Shown piece by piece: positions 37,036 through 45,353 of a DNA stretch of 64,000 bases. How positions within the stretch are numbered: the stretch's first letter is position 1; each line of letters starts with the position of its first letter. Made by a program: the position numbers and the translations under genes. Below the pieces are notes generated by a model. That model did no database searches. It saw only the letters and a program-made list of their open reading frames with translations, and was not told the origin of the DNA. Origin of the DNA: Clostridium hydrogenum (GTDB lineage: Bacteria; Bacillota; Clostridia; Clostridiales; Clostridiaceae); NCBI RefSeq assembly GCF_021432385.1, contig NZ_JAEACT010000003.1:806001-870000 (forward strand), written 5' to 3'.

Positions 37036-37289
37036 AAATTAGTCCTCCAAGTTCTTAACCCCACAATTACCTTTTAAAATTACTTACATAATGGAAAAAT
37101 ATATTATACCAGTAAAATTGCGCTGTATCATTAAGATTTTAAGCTAAATTTATTTATTATTTTTTTCTTATAATGATTATTAATGCTCTTAACTTAAGCT
37201 TAACCCATCCATAATATTCCATTAATATCCTTTTTATATATTGTTATTTGTAGCAAAGTAGCAATATACAAATTGAGGGGGAAAGTTTA

Positions 37290-37502
37290 ATGAAAAAGAA
37301 CAAATTAACCTTATTTATGCTCATACCGACTCTAATGGTTGGACTTTCAACAAACTTTGTAAAAGCCGATGACATAAGTAACTCACCTTATAATATAAAT
37401 TTTCAAATTGGAACTAATGCATCTAAAATGCGTTTCAATTGGTTCAGTCTTTATAATAATGGATCTGAATTAGAGATTGCAAAATCAAGCTATGTAAAGT
37501 AA
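37290..37502 (+). pseudogene. Truncated secreted protein, N-terminus of a purple-acid-phosphatase-like protein
   Basis: The 70-residue ORF has a good ribosome site (GAGGGGGAAAG), a signal peptide (MKKNKLTLFMLIPTLMVGLS to VKADD) and about 40 residues that look like the start of the fibronectin-like N-domain of clostridial metallophosphatases (NASKMRFNWFSLYNNGSELE, then IAKSS). It then stops, 13 bases into the 3' end of a convergent gene. The phosphatase catalytic domain is missing. This looks like the stump left by a deletion or rearrangement, though a genuine tiny secreted protein cannot be excluded. Confidence 0.55.
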
Positions 37503-38842
37503 ATATATTCACTCTTATTAAATGATTTATTATTTTTTTTATTTTCATACATTCTTTTATCTGATACCTCATAAAGTTCATTAAAAGTTTCTCCATCTTT
37601 TGAATAAATGGAATACCCAGCTGAAATACCAATTTTTAACTGTATGTCTCCTATAACCATTGGTAAGGCTACATGCTTAACTATATTATCAAGTATTTTC
37701 TTAACATCATCAACATTTTTAATATTTCCAAGAAAAATAAGATATTCGTCTCCACCAAAACGTGACAACTTATCTTTCTTCTGCAGCACTTCATTAATAC
37801 GTTTTGACACCTTAATTAGAACAGCATCTCCTATAGGATGCCCTAGTTTATCATTTATCTCTTTAAAATTATTTAAATCAATCAATATAATCCCATGCAT
37901 TTGATTTTTTTTCAATAATTTTTTATGCACAAATGCTTTGAAAGCTCTCTTATTTAAGGTTCCAGTTAAAACTTCTATCTTTGCTTCTTCAATTTTTTCT
38001 TGATAAAAATTTGAAGACCAATAAATAAGGAAAAATGTAAGTAAGGTAACTATGTAAAAAAAATACCTCAGACTTGTAGAACTTTTATTTTTTTCATTCC
38101 ATCCGTCCTTTGGATATATCGCCATTTGCCACTCATTATCCGGCAACTCAATTGTTTTTACAATTGAATCTTTCTTAAATATGCTATAATCTCCCCAGAA
38201 ACTTGCCTGCTTTTTATCCTCTGAATTTGATTTTAATGCAAATAAATAATTTTGTTTTTTAAGTTTATCATTATATTTTTTCATAAGCTTAGTAAAATTG
38301 ATTGCCACAGTGGAAAAACCCCAAAATCTCTCCTTACCATTTTCCGTTATAAAAATTGCTTTTCGATTAAAAACCAAATATCCACCTTGTATTGCCTTAA
38401 CAGGTCCTTGCGTAACTGCTATTCTTTTTTTTATGGCCTCCTCAGAATACTTCCTTCTATTTGGATCAGTCAGTAAATTATGTCCTATTGCTGTTTCATT
38501 CCCTTTCAAAGGATAAATCATTGAAACAACACCATTTGGTGCCAACTGAACATTATCTATATTTGGGTTTTGCTTTAATATAAGTTTTGCATAATCATTT
38601 ATTATTTGTTTTGTTATGTCTGGATTTTTTGAAATGATAACATCAAAAAAATTTGCATATTGAAGACTTTCATTAACTTCAGTTTGAATTTCCTCGTTAA
38701 CAGATGTTAACTTCTCCAAAGCTAAAAGCCTGTTTGAATTATTGCTTGCTATAAACTGCTCTTTTTGTATGACAAAAAAAATATATAATAGAATAGAACT
38801 TACTATAATTGCTGCTGCAATTGAAATAATTCTTTTTTTCAT
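37490..38842 (-). CDS. CHASE-domain diguanylate cyclase
   Basis: This 450-residue protein has two membrane helices (about 5-25 and 265-285) enclosing an extracellular CHASE-type sensor (about 40-245; IYPLKGNETAIGHNLLTDPN is a typical block), then a GGDEF domain with active site SRFGGDEYLIFL. It should make cyclic di-GMP in response to an external ligand. It ends soon after the GGDEF domain, in the sequence shared with the truncated ORF at 37290. Confidence 0.88.
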   Translation of the reverse strand: MKKRIISIAAAIIVSSILLYIFFVIQKEQFIASNNSNRLLALEKLTSVNEEIQTEVNESLQYANFFDVIISKNPDITKQIINDYAKLILKQNPNIDNVQLAPNGVVSMIYPLKGNETAIGHNLLTDPNRRKYSEEAIKKRIAVTQGPVKAIQGGYLVFNRKAIFITENGKERFWGFSTVAINFTKLMKKYNDKLKKQNYLFALKSNSEDKKQASFWGDYSIFKKDSIVKTIELPDNEWQMAIYPKDGWNEKNKSSTSLRYFFYIVTLLTFFLIYWSSNFYQEKIEEAKIEVLTGTLNKRAFKAFVHKKLLKKNQMHGIILIDLNNFKEINDKLGHPIGDAVLIKVSKRINEVLQKKDKLSRFGGDEYLIFLGNIKNVDDVKKILDNIVKHVALPMVIGDIQLKIGISAGYSIYSKDGETFNELYEVSDKRMYENKKNNKSFNKSEYIYFT

Positions 38843-38884
38843 TTATTTCCCCCAATGCAAATAGCTATTGTTCTCTTTTTATGT

Positions 38885-38975
38885 AGGAGGATGTGAAAAA
38901 AGCATTCTCTATATACCGTACATAAATACTTATGACTATCTCATAAAAAACAATACCTACACTTCTCACATACTC
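38885..38975. repeat. Palindromic repeat family C, copy 1
   Basis: The stretch GATGTGAAAAAAGCATTCTC, TATACCGTACATAAATACTT and CAATACCTACACTTCTCACA aligns with 56362-56460 read on the opposite strand. Inverted ends (TGTGAAAAA / TTCTCACA) flank a variable middle. It lies between the CHASE-GGDEF gene and a second inverted repeat. Confidence 0.55.
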
Positions 38976-38992
38976 TTACTAGAGATAAACCT

Positions 38993-39080
38993 CTTGAAAC
39001 TTCAAAATTAATTTGTGTCAAAATGCCATCTTCTAGGCATTATGATGCAAATTAATTTTGGTAGTTGAAACGGTTTATCT
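38993..39080. repeat. Inverted repeat, possibly a distant solo type A element
   Basis: Arms of about 40 bases (AGATAAACCTCTTGAAACTT, then CAAAATTAATTTG; mirrored by CAAATTAATTTTG and GTTGAAACGGTTTATCT) enclose a central GCC/GGC stem. The outer part resembles type A arms (TAGATATACAACTTGAAA). No heptamers or core are present. Confidence 0.6.
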
Positions 39081-39198
39081 ATACAAGTTATACTATTATA
39101 ATATCACTTTTGACAAAATATTTATACCACAAAAATTCCAAAAAATCCTTTTAACTACAAAATAAGCCTTAATCATAGCCAATTATTTAAGCTCCACT

Positions 39199-39264
39199 TC
39201 ACCAAATAACTCCTCCTAAGGCTCCAGTAAGAAGTCCTAATATGCATTTTATCGTTGTAGTTTT
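39199..39264 (-). pseudogene. Scrap of an ABC transporter ATPase (Walker A region)
   Basis: Directly after, and in frame with, the stop codon of the gene at 39265, 21 codons read KTTTIKCILGLLTGALGGVI W before a stop. The first 12 residues are identical to the Walker A tail of the ATPase at 21665-22396 (GKTTTIKCILGLL). This suggests that the upstream gene has been joined to a fragment of a lost ABC ATPase gene. The later residues are less typical, so the call is moderate. Confidence 0.45.
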
Positions 39265-40404
39265 TCAACTAATATCACAGCTAATTAAACTCCCTTTATA
39301 AATATAAAAAAGCTTATTGTTTGATATTTCAACGAACTTTCCGCTATATTGAGTTTTTCTTTTATTTTTAAGGTTAACTACATAATTTTTATGCACGGTA
39401 AAAACACCGCAGTTTGTAGTTATTAAAATGTTTTTTTCATCCTCTGCGTTTTTTAAAGATAACTTTTTAAACTTAAGAGTATCAAGCATTAAATTTACTG
39501 TATAAATAGAAGAAATTTTGCTTTTATCATTAAGAGAACCTATATACAAATTTCCTAAAGTATCTGAACCAAGCAACAGAGGATTTTTTATATTATCAAG
39601 TTTTAGATATTGAGGTACCTGATTAGCAGTAAAGGATGTAGTAACTATAAGGCTTTTTAATGCCTTTGAAATATCACCTCCACCTAAATAAAAACCACTA
39701 TATACATGAGCATTGGTATATATGTTATTATTATTTAAATCTTGATACAAATAATAATAAGCAATATTAACAGGACAAAAATTTATTATATTTGAAAACT
39801 CACTTGAGTTATATGGATAAATGTTCTGGGTATCTAAAGAATCGCTAACCATTCTTAAAAAGCTTACTCCTGAAGAATTTTGTATTTCAACAATAAATCC
39901 GTTAGCAAGGCTTATTGAACTTTGTACATCTTTAATAGTAAAATTGTTTTTACTTTTTGAATAAAAATTGTCTTCTAGTTCTATATTAGTTGAACTACTA
40001 TACTTTGCTTCTAAAACATTATACTGTTTAATAGAATAATTTGTTTTTGCAGTTGGTGTCTTTAAAAGATAATAAATTTCATCTTTATAGGGTATCCATT
40101 TAAAAAGAATAAGTTCTTCATCAGAGTTAACAGGTATTTTATTGACCTTTTTAGTGGTTAAATTACTTACACAAATTGTATTTCCAAGCGAATACGCCAC
40201 ATACTTACCATCATCCGATATCTTTATATTATTTGCTTTTGAAGAAAGCTTAATTAAAGATTCGTTTAGCGTGGAAGAAGATACATTTTTAGAAGTAACA
40301 TAAAGTTTTTTTACTAAAAAATAATTGTTAAAGTATAAAAAGCATACATTTTCAATTAAAATTCCCATTGTCATCCATAAAATAAATTTACGTAATCTTT
40401 TCAT
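39265..40404 (-). CDS. Membrane-anchored protein with propeller-like repeats
   Basis: This 379-residue protein has an N-terminal anchor (FILWMTMGILIENVCFLYF, about 7-25), then an extracellular beta-rich part with WD40/propeller-like strands, for example KISDDGKYVAYSLGNTICVS and LLLGSDTLGNLYIGSL. Its family is not recognised. It lies 20 bases after the NAGPA-type glycosidase gene and probably shares its transcript with that gene and perhaps the serpin. The stop falls exactly where an ABC ATPase fragment begins, so its natural C-terminus may be missing. Confidence 0.65.
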   Translation of the reverse strand: MKRLRKFILWMTMGILIENVCFLYFNNYFLVKKLYVTSKNVSSSTLNESLIKLSSKANNIKISDDGKYVAYSLGNTICVSNLTTKKVNKIPVNSDEELILFKWIPYKDEIYYLLKTPTAKTNYSIKQYNVLEAKYSSSTNIELEDNFYSKSKNNFTIKDVQSSISLANGFIVEIQNSSGVSFLRMVSDSLDTQNIYPYNSSEFSNIINFCPVNIAYYYLYQDLNNNNIYTNAHVYSGFYLGGGDISKALKSLIVTTSFTANQVPQYLKLDNIKNPLLLGSDTLGNLYIGSLNDKSKISSIYTVNLMLDTLKFKKLSLKNAEDEKNILITTNCGVFTVHKNYVVNLKNKRKTQYSGKFVEISNNKLFYIYKGSLISCDIS

Positions 40405-40424
40405 TTTTATATTCCTTTACAATT

Positions 40425-41393
40425 TTATTTTACATAAATTATCGAAGGTACTACTCTTCCCATTGGTATATAAAGTTTAGTATTAACGCCAAACTTTAAA
40501 GTATCACCATCATAATACATAGAAGTAGAACCTCCCCCATCCAAATTATAGGCAGTTACCGCCCCATACTGAAGCATCAAATCTTGAATATCCTTTAAGC
40601 TGGCACCAAAATGAAAAGAAGATGAAAGCCTTCCATCTGTTACTAGCATTATTATTGTACCATCAGCTTTTTGGCCTATAGCGGTCCTTGGTGCTGTATC
40701 ATAAAGACTAGTTTTAGTAACGACACCCTTTCCATCTACTACTAATGCAGGTCCAAAGCATACTGCTTCACTTACATTAAGTTGTTTTAAATCATTAATA
40801 CTGTAAGAACCAACAAGCATTTGGCCATCTTTTGTTATTGCCATTGCATCCTCTTTCTCATTGTTATTTTTAGATTCGCTGTACTTTAAAGTACCATTGC
40901 TAAATATAAAACCTCCTGGCATATTGTATTTTTCAAGTGAAAATCCACCTGCATTAATTGCACAAGCAGCATTGTATCTTGACGCAAGAGTATCTAAATT
41001 CATCCTTGGAATATTAAAATCCATACTGTAACCAACTTTTACTCTTTTGGGATTATGTATAAGAAGAACATAACCACTAAAGCTTTTATTAGCATCAAGT
41101 TTTAAAAGTTCGATTTTATTATCAATTTTAAACTTTGAAGTGTCCACTTTTTGCGAATGTACTTTGGAATTTTTTGTACCTATTATATTATTTATTTCTT
41201 TATCCGATAAAAAGATTTTCGCAACATATTGATGTCTTCCAGTCTCCATTAAACTCCCCACTAATGCTTGTTTTACATTTTTATATGGACCATAAAAAGC
41301 TAGAAACGGACAAGTAATGGCTAAAAATATTACCTGAAAAATCAAGAAAAAAGAGGCTTGTACAATAATTTTTTTTATCTTATTTTTATTCAC
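40425..41393 (-). CDS. Phosphodiester glycosidase family (NAGPA/DUF2233) protein
   Basis: This 322-residue protein has an N-terminal membrane helix (about 10-32) and a NAGPA-type domain with the blocks NAGGFSLEKYNMPGGF, TAPRTAIGQKADG, MLVTDGR and AYNLDGGGSTSMYYDG. Relatives act on sugar phosphodiesters in envelope polysaccharides or teichoic acids. It would face the outside of the cell. The start is GTG with GAGGAG nine bases before it. It lies between the serpin and the propeller-like gene. Confidence 0.88.
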   Translation of the reverse strand: MNKNKIKKIIVQASFFLIFQVIFLAITCPFLAFYGPYKNVKQALVGSLMETGRHQYVAKIFLSDKEINNIIGTKNSKVHSQKVDTSKFKIDNKIELLKLDANKSFSGYVLLIHNPKRVKVGYSMDFNIPRMNLDTLASRYNAACAINAGGFSLEKYNMPGGFIFSNGTLKYSESKNNNEKEDAMAITKDGQMLVGSYSINDLKQLNVSEAVCFGPALVVDGKGVVTKTSLYDTAPRTAIGQKADGTIIMLVTDGRLSSSFHFGASLKDIQDLMLQYGAVTAYNLDGGGSTSMYYDGDTLKFGVNTKLYIPMGRVVPSIIYVK

Positions 41394-41514
41394 CTTTTAT
41401 TCTCCTCTAATTTAATTTAATTTTATAGAATACACACTATTACATTATACTTTTATATTTCTAGCTTTGTATGTTTATTGCAATTATTTGACTTTTTGTT
41501 AACTAATTATTAAT

Positions 41515-42777
41515 TTATTGCTTTTCCGTTGGATTATGGACAATTCCAATAAAAAGAATCGTGTCATTAGATTTTATTGCAAAAATAAAAGGTCTGTTTA
41601 AAATCATTTTTGCCACTTCACTTTTAGGTCGTGCAGACCCCATATAGTTAATCTGTGTAAATGCTGCCGCTTCTACTCCTTCTTCATCAATGGCAATATG
41701 CGTTTGCTGACTAATTTTTGATATAAAAGTTTTTTTATTAGTAATGCCTGAAAAATCAGCATTGCTTTTAAATGCAGCTTTTATTCCTATGCTTTCCAAT
41801 GCATCATTTAGATTTAAACTATTACCATATGAAAATTTAGGCACCTGAAAGATTACCTTTCCAAAGGTGCTGTCTTGATTCTTAAAAATAGCCGCAACCT
41901 TTTCTGGTGTAGAAATTAGGCTTTCTGCACTTACTCCTTCATCTGGAAGAATAAATACCATGCTGCCGCCGTTTTTTAAGTCAAGTGACGAGGCCATATA
42001 CCCAGGACCTTTTGTAAATCCATGTGAAGAATAAGTCGTATTCATAAAATCACATTGTATTTTACTACCATTTGATAAATGAAAAGTATCAGCCTTTGTT
42101 TTATTTTTATCAAATCTGTGAATCCATTCATCTTTATAGTAAATTGTATTTAATATAGCCATAATCTGTTTTTTATCAATATTTATATCAGGTGATAAAT
42201 TTCCATTTGTATTTTTAGAAATCCAGTTGCTCATAAGCTTTGAAGTGTTTTTGCTATCAAAGTTAACATTAAATAAGTAAGCATAAAATTTATTAATAAC
42301 ATTGTCTTCAAAAGATTTATTAAAGAGCATATTTTTTTGCAGCCATATAGAATTTGCTATTTTAAGCTTACCTATTTCATTATCACAATATAGAAGCTTG
42401 AAAAGTTTACTGTTTTGATTAGAAACATAATCTACATCCTTCCCCTCCATGCCAAGGGCAGAAAAAATTTCATTTTGTGTAGTATTCTTTGAGCCTATTC
42501 CAGCCATAGATAAAGCAATATAAAGACTTGTTGGCGAATAGCTTATATTTTTATTACTTCCACCTAAAATTTTAGAAGTAGACATAAAAGAAAATTGATT
42601 TAAGGATTGCTTAAACTTCTCGTCCAATTGATTTTTCTCTCTATTTTTTATCTTACCATTTTCATCATTAAAAGAAGTGTTCTTAGGATAAGTAGGTGTT
42701 TTTATAGCTTTATCATTGCAGGCTGAAAGATTTACTAACATAGCAATACTAATGGCATAAAAAAATATTTTTTTCAT
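41515..42777 (-). CDS. Serpin (serine protease inhibitor) lipoprotein
   Basis: This 420-residue protein has a lipoprotein signal (LVNLSAC, Cys about 20) and a complete serpin fold, with NSIWLQKN, FILPDEG, the hinge IDEEGVEAAAFT and the end RPFIFAIKSNDTILFIGIVH. The small residues in the hinge (EGVEAAAFT) fit an inhibitory serpin, which traps proteases by inserting its reactive loop. The loop runs QINYMGSARPKSEV; the P1 residue cannot be fixed from sequence. Being lipid-anchored, it would protect the cell surface from external or own proteases. GGAGATGG precedes the ATG. Confidence 0.93.
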   Translation of the reverse strand: MKKIFFYAISIAMLVNLSACNDKAIKTPTYPKNTSFNDENGKIKNREKNQLDEKFKQSLNQFSFMSTSKILGGSNKNISYSPTSLYIALSMAGIGSKNTTQNEIFSALGMEGKDVDYVSNQNSKLFKLLYCDNEIGKLKIANSIWLQKNMLFNKSFEDNVINKFYAYLFNVNFDSKNTSKLMSNWISKNTNGNLSPDINIDKKQIMAILNTIYYKDEWIHRFDKNKTKADTFHLSNGSKIQCDFMNTTYSSHGFTKGPGYMASSLDLKNGGSMVFILPDEGVSAESLISTPEKVAAIFKNQDSTFGKVIFQVPKFSYGNSLNLNDALESIGIKAAFKSNADFSGITNKKTFISKISQQTHIAIDEEGVEAAAFTQINYMGSARPKSEVAKMILNRPFIFAIKSNDTILFIGIVHNPTEKQ

Positions 42778-43102
42778 CTAATTCCATCTCCATATATTTT
42801 ATTTTAAGGCAAATCTGTTATTCGTTTATATTATTTTATCACTATTCATCCTAACTGGAAATATAATCAATAAATGTATTACTAATGAAAAGTCAACACT
42901 TGAAGATTAGTTAAATGAATTTTACCGTTAGAAAATAATTGTATATTGTGAAACAAAGATGGAACTGCCGCATAAAATTATTTTATAAACAAATTTTAAG
43001 TATTGTGAAACAAGGTATAGTGCAAAATGAAATAGCCTTTGGTAGGTGGAGCAAAACGATGTTAGTGAATAGCATCTTAAAATCTTAAATAAAATTAATA
43101 AA
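42778..43102. other. Gene-free spacer with a type B-like sequence
   Basis: No ORF is supported. From about 42970, AAATTATTTTATAAACAAAT, then TATTGTGAAACAAGGTATAG, matches the type B arm stretches near 9946 and 10648. The left part should contain the serpin promoter, but I cannot place it exactly. Confidence 0.4.
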
Positions 43103-43157
43103 ACTAAGCGTCAAATTTTTTAAAGCTTAAGAGCTTTAGAAGAATTGACGCTTAGTT
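43103..43157 (-). terminator. Long hairpin terminator after the 43204 gene
   Basis: Arms ACTAAGCGTCAA and TTGACGCTTAGT, with inner AAAGCT / AGCTTT pairing, form an imperfect 55-base hairpin followed by TTTTATT on the minus strand. It lies about 45 bases beyond the stop of the truncated membrane gene. Confidence 0.65.
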
Positions 43158-43203
43158 GTAAATTATATTCTTCATGCCACATTAGAAATTAATAAGAACG
43201 GGT

Positions 43204-43869
43204 TCAATAATATTGATTGGCAAAGCCCAAACCCCAAGTAGGTGTATATTCTTTCAATTTTTCATTTACTAAGTTTAATTCCACTACAAGTTTTTTATTC
43301 AAAAACAAATGCAATTTAGATTTAAAATTAAATATTGAAAAAATGCAGGCAAATATAACACCAATTGTTGAATTTAAACAGACATTTACCAACGTTGAAA
43401 TATCCTTGATTAAAATTGAATTGATTATTAAAAACACTAATTGATTTGTTGCAAATAAAATAATACTATGTTTCGGCTTTAGACATGCTATTGAAGCAAG
43501 ACCCAACAATGATATAAGATAAGGTATAAAATTTCCAGTATATTCATAGTTAGAAAAATTAACATATTGTGCCCAAATCAAACACATTGCAATAATTGAA
43601 AGATTTATTGCACCAATATATCTTTTATTTTTAGCAAAAAATAAAGTAAAAATCCCTGCTACTTCAAATATGAACATAAGTATACTTAAATAATAATCAG
43701 TATCTATATTTGAAAAATTTAGGATCATCCAAATAATATCTATAACACACAATGATATTAAAACAATTTGGCATCTTAAATTGTTTGTATGCACAATTTC
43801 TTTATAAAACTCATCTTTGTATTCTTTTTTAATATCCATCTCTGAAACTTTACAAACATTATTTTTCAT
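43204..43869 (-). pseudogene. Membrane sensor domain, probably a GGDEF protein that has lost its output domain
   Basis: This 221-residue ORF has an intact ribosome site (AAGGAGC) and six membrane helices (about 33-50, 60-78, 86-105, 115-130, 137-155, 160-180). It then enters a coiled coil (NKKLVVELNLVNEKLKE) of the kind that normally leads into a GGDEF or kinase domain. Instead it ends with 13 unrelated residues (YTPTWGLGFANQY). The output domain is absent, so I treat it as a truncated MASE-GGDEF-like gene. It could still be expressed as a membrane protein. Confidence 0.5.
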
Positions 43870-44012
43870 AAAGCTGCTCCTTATTAATAATTTAAAAAAC
43901 AGTTAATAACGCATCAACTTTTATTCATTCCAAGATTATAGCATGAATTTGTTCATTCATTCAATCTTTTTAATGTTAAATAGCAGCCTTGACTTCCTTC
44001 AATATCATTATT

Positions 44013-45335
44013 CTACATAATTTCAATATGCAGAAGTTTATGCATTAATTCATCAAGCCTCTTTAGTTCTTTAACTTCTTCATCATCAAAATCCATATAA
44101 TTATTATTTTTGTCTATTCCTTCTACCAATTTATTAAAATTCAAAAGTCTAAAACCAATGCACTTGTCACCTTGCATTTTGGAATAGATATACATGGGTC
44201 TAATTTTCACATCAGATATTATGGTCAATTCTTTTCCATCGATTTTCCCTTTAGATATAATCAATCGCAGCATATTGTTCAATCGCGAATTTGGAATATG
44301 CTCATGGCAGGAAATGAGGTCACCAAGAGCATAAATAATAAGCCCCTGCTTTTGTAAGCCTGAAAAAGGATCATGAAAGGCATACTTTTCCATAGGCTGA
44401 ACTCCATGAGGATGATTTCCTACAATAACATCTATACCTAATGCCACTAGCCTATGCCCCATATCAATGACATTTTGAATTGGATATGCTTCAAATTCTA
44501 AACTCCAATGAACACATGCAATAATCATATCTGCATTTTTCTGAGCCTTTGCTATATGAATCTGTTTTTCTATTAATGAGATATCACAATCAGGTTTATT
44601 AAGCCTTATATAATTGGTAAGATAACTTTTCCCTTGCGGTACTGATTTTCCGTTAATAGAAAAAGTATATGAAAGAAATGCAATTCGAATGCCATTTTTC
44701 TCAATGATAGGGATATCATCTCTTTGCTGCTCACTGCTAGCTGTTCCTACATGTTGACACCCCTTCTTATCAAGAAATTCAAGGGTTTCAATTAATCCCT
44801 CCTCTCCCATATCCAAACAATGATTATTTGCAGTAGAAAAAAAATTTATTCCCTTGCCTTCTTTATACATAAGATCAAAAACTTCTGGCGTATTATTGAG
44901 AGCAGGTGCCTTTAGTATATTCTTTGGGACAAAGCTTGCAGCTACAGATGGAACTACTGGCGTTTCAAGATTAGCACAGCATATATCTGATTCGAATAAA
45001 AAATCCTCTGCCTCATTCCATAATTTAGACGTATTATCTGTTCGTATATGATGAGAAGCAAGTATATCTCCTCCAGCCGTAAAGCACAACTTTGAAGTTT
45101 CGTAAAAACCTTCTGGCAAAGTAAATTTAAGGTTCTGTTCTCTAAAATATTTTTCAATGTTTTTACCCCGCTCAGCCTTTTCTACTGGATTAAAAAAGTA
45201 TTTATAGCCCCACCACATTTTTTCGCCAAAGTTCATATACTCTGAATTTCCCTCAAGCTCTTGAGAATATTGAAAGTTTTTCTTATGCAGTAATCCATTG
45301 ATTCTGCACACTAATTTTAGGAATTCCATTGCCAT
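44013..45335 (-). CDS. CapA-like metallophosphoesterase-fold protein without signal peptide
   Basis: This 440-residue protein has the CapA/PGA-synthesis domain from about 85: CFTAGGDILASHHIR, ANLETPVVP, STANNHCLDMGEEGL, HVGTASSE, VHWSLEFEA and VGNHPHGVQPMEK. These proteins have a metallophosphatase fold and in Bacillus help move poly-gamma-glutamate to the surface. Unlike CapA, this protein has no signal peptide or membrane helix, and carries an 85-residue N-terminal extension. No capB/capC genes are nearby. It probably has a different, cytoplasmic role connected with the amidohydrolase gene 18 bases upstream. Confidence 0.8.
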   Translation of the reverse strand: MAMEFLKLVCRINGLLHKKNFQYSQELEGNSEYMNFGEKMWWGYKYFFNPVEKAERGKNIEKYFREQNLKFTLPEGFYETSKLCFTAGGDILASHHIRTDNTSKLWNEAEDFLFESDICCANLETPVVPSVAASFVPKNILKAPALNNTPEVFDLMYKEGKGINFFSTANNHCLDMGEEGLIETLEFLDKKGCQHVGTASSEQQRDDIPIIEKNGIRIAFLSYTFSINGKSVPQGKSYLTNYIRLNKPDCDISLIEKQIHIAKAQKNADMIIACVHWSLEFEAYPIQNVIDMGHRLVALGIDVIVGNHPHGVQPMEKYAFHDPFSGLQKQGLIIYALGDLISCHEHIPNSRLNNMLRLIISKGKIDGKELTIISDVKIRPMYIYSKMQGDKCIGFRLLNFNKLVEGIDKNNNYMDFDDEEVKELKRLDELMHKLLHIEIM

Positions 45336-45353
45336 GATACAACTCTCCTCCTC

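Noticed and set aside
37036..37289. Cyclic di-GMP riboswitch near the diguanylate cyclase genes
   Set aside because: No GEMM-type conserved core was found in this or neighbouring upstream regions.
39199..39264. Class II bacteriocin-like reading (GLLTGALGGVIW)
   Set aside because: The frame has no start, leader or ribosome site, while the first 12 residues are identical to a Walker A tail.
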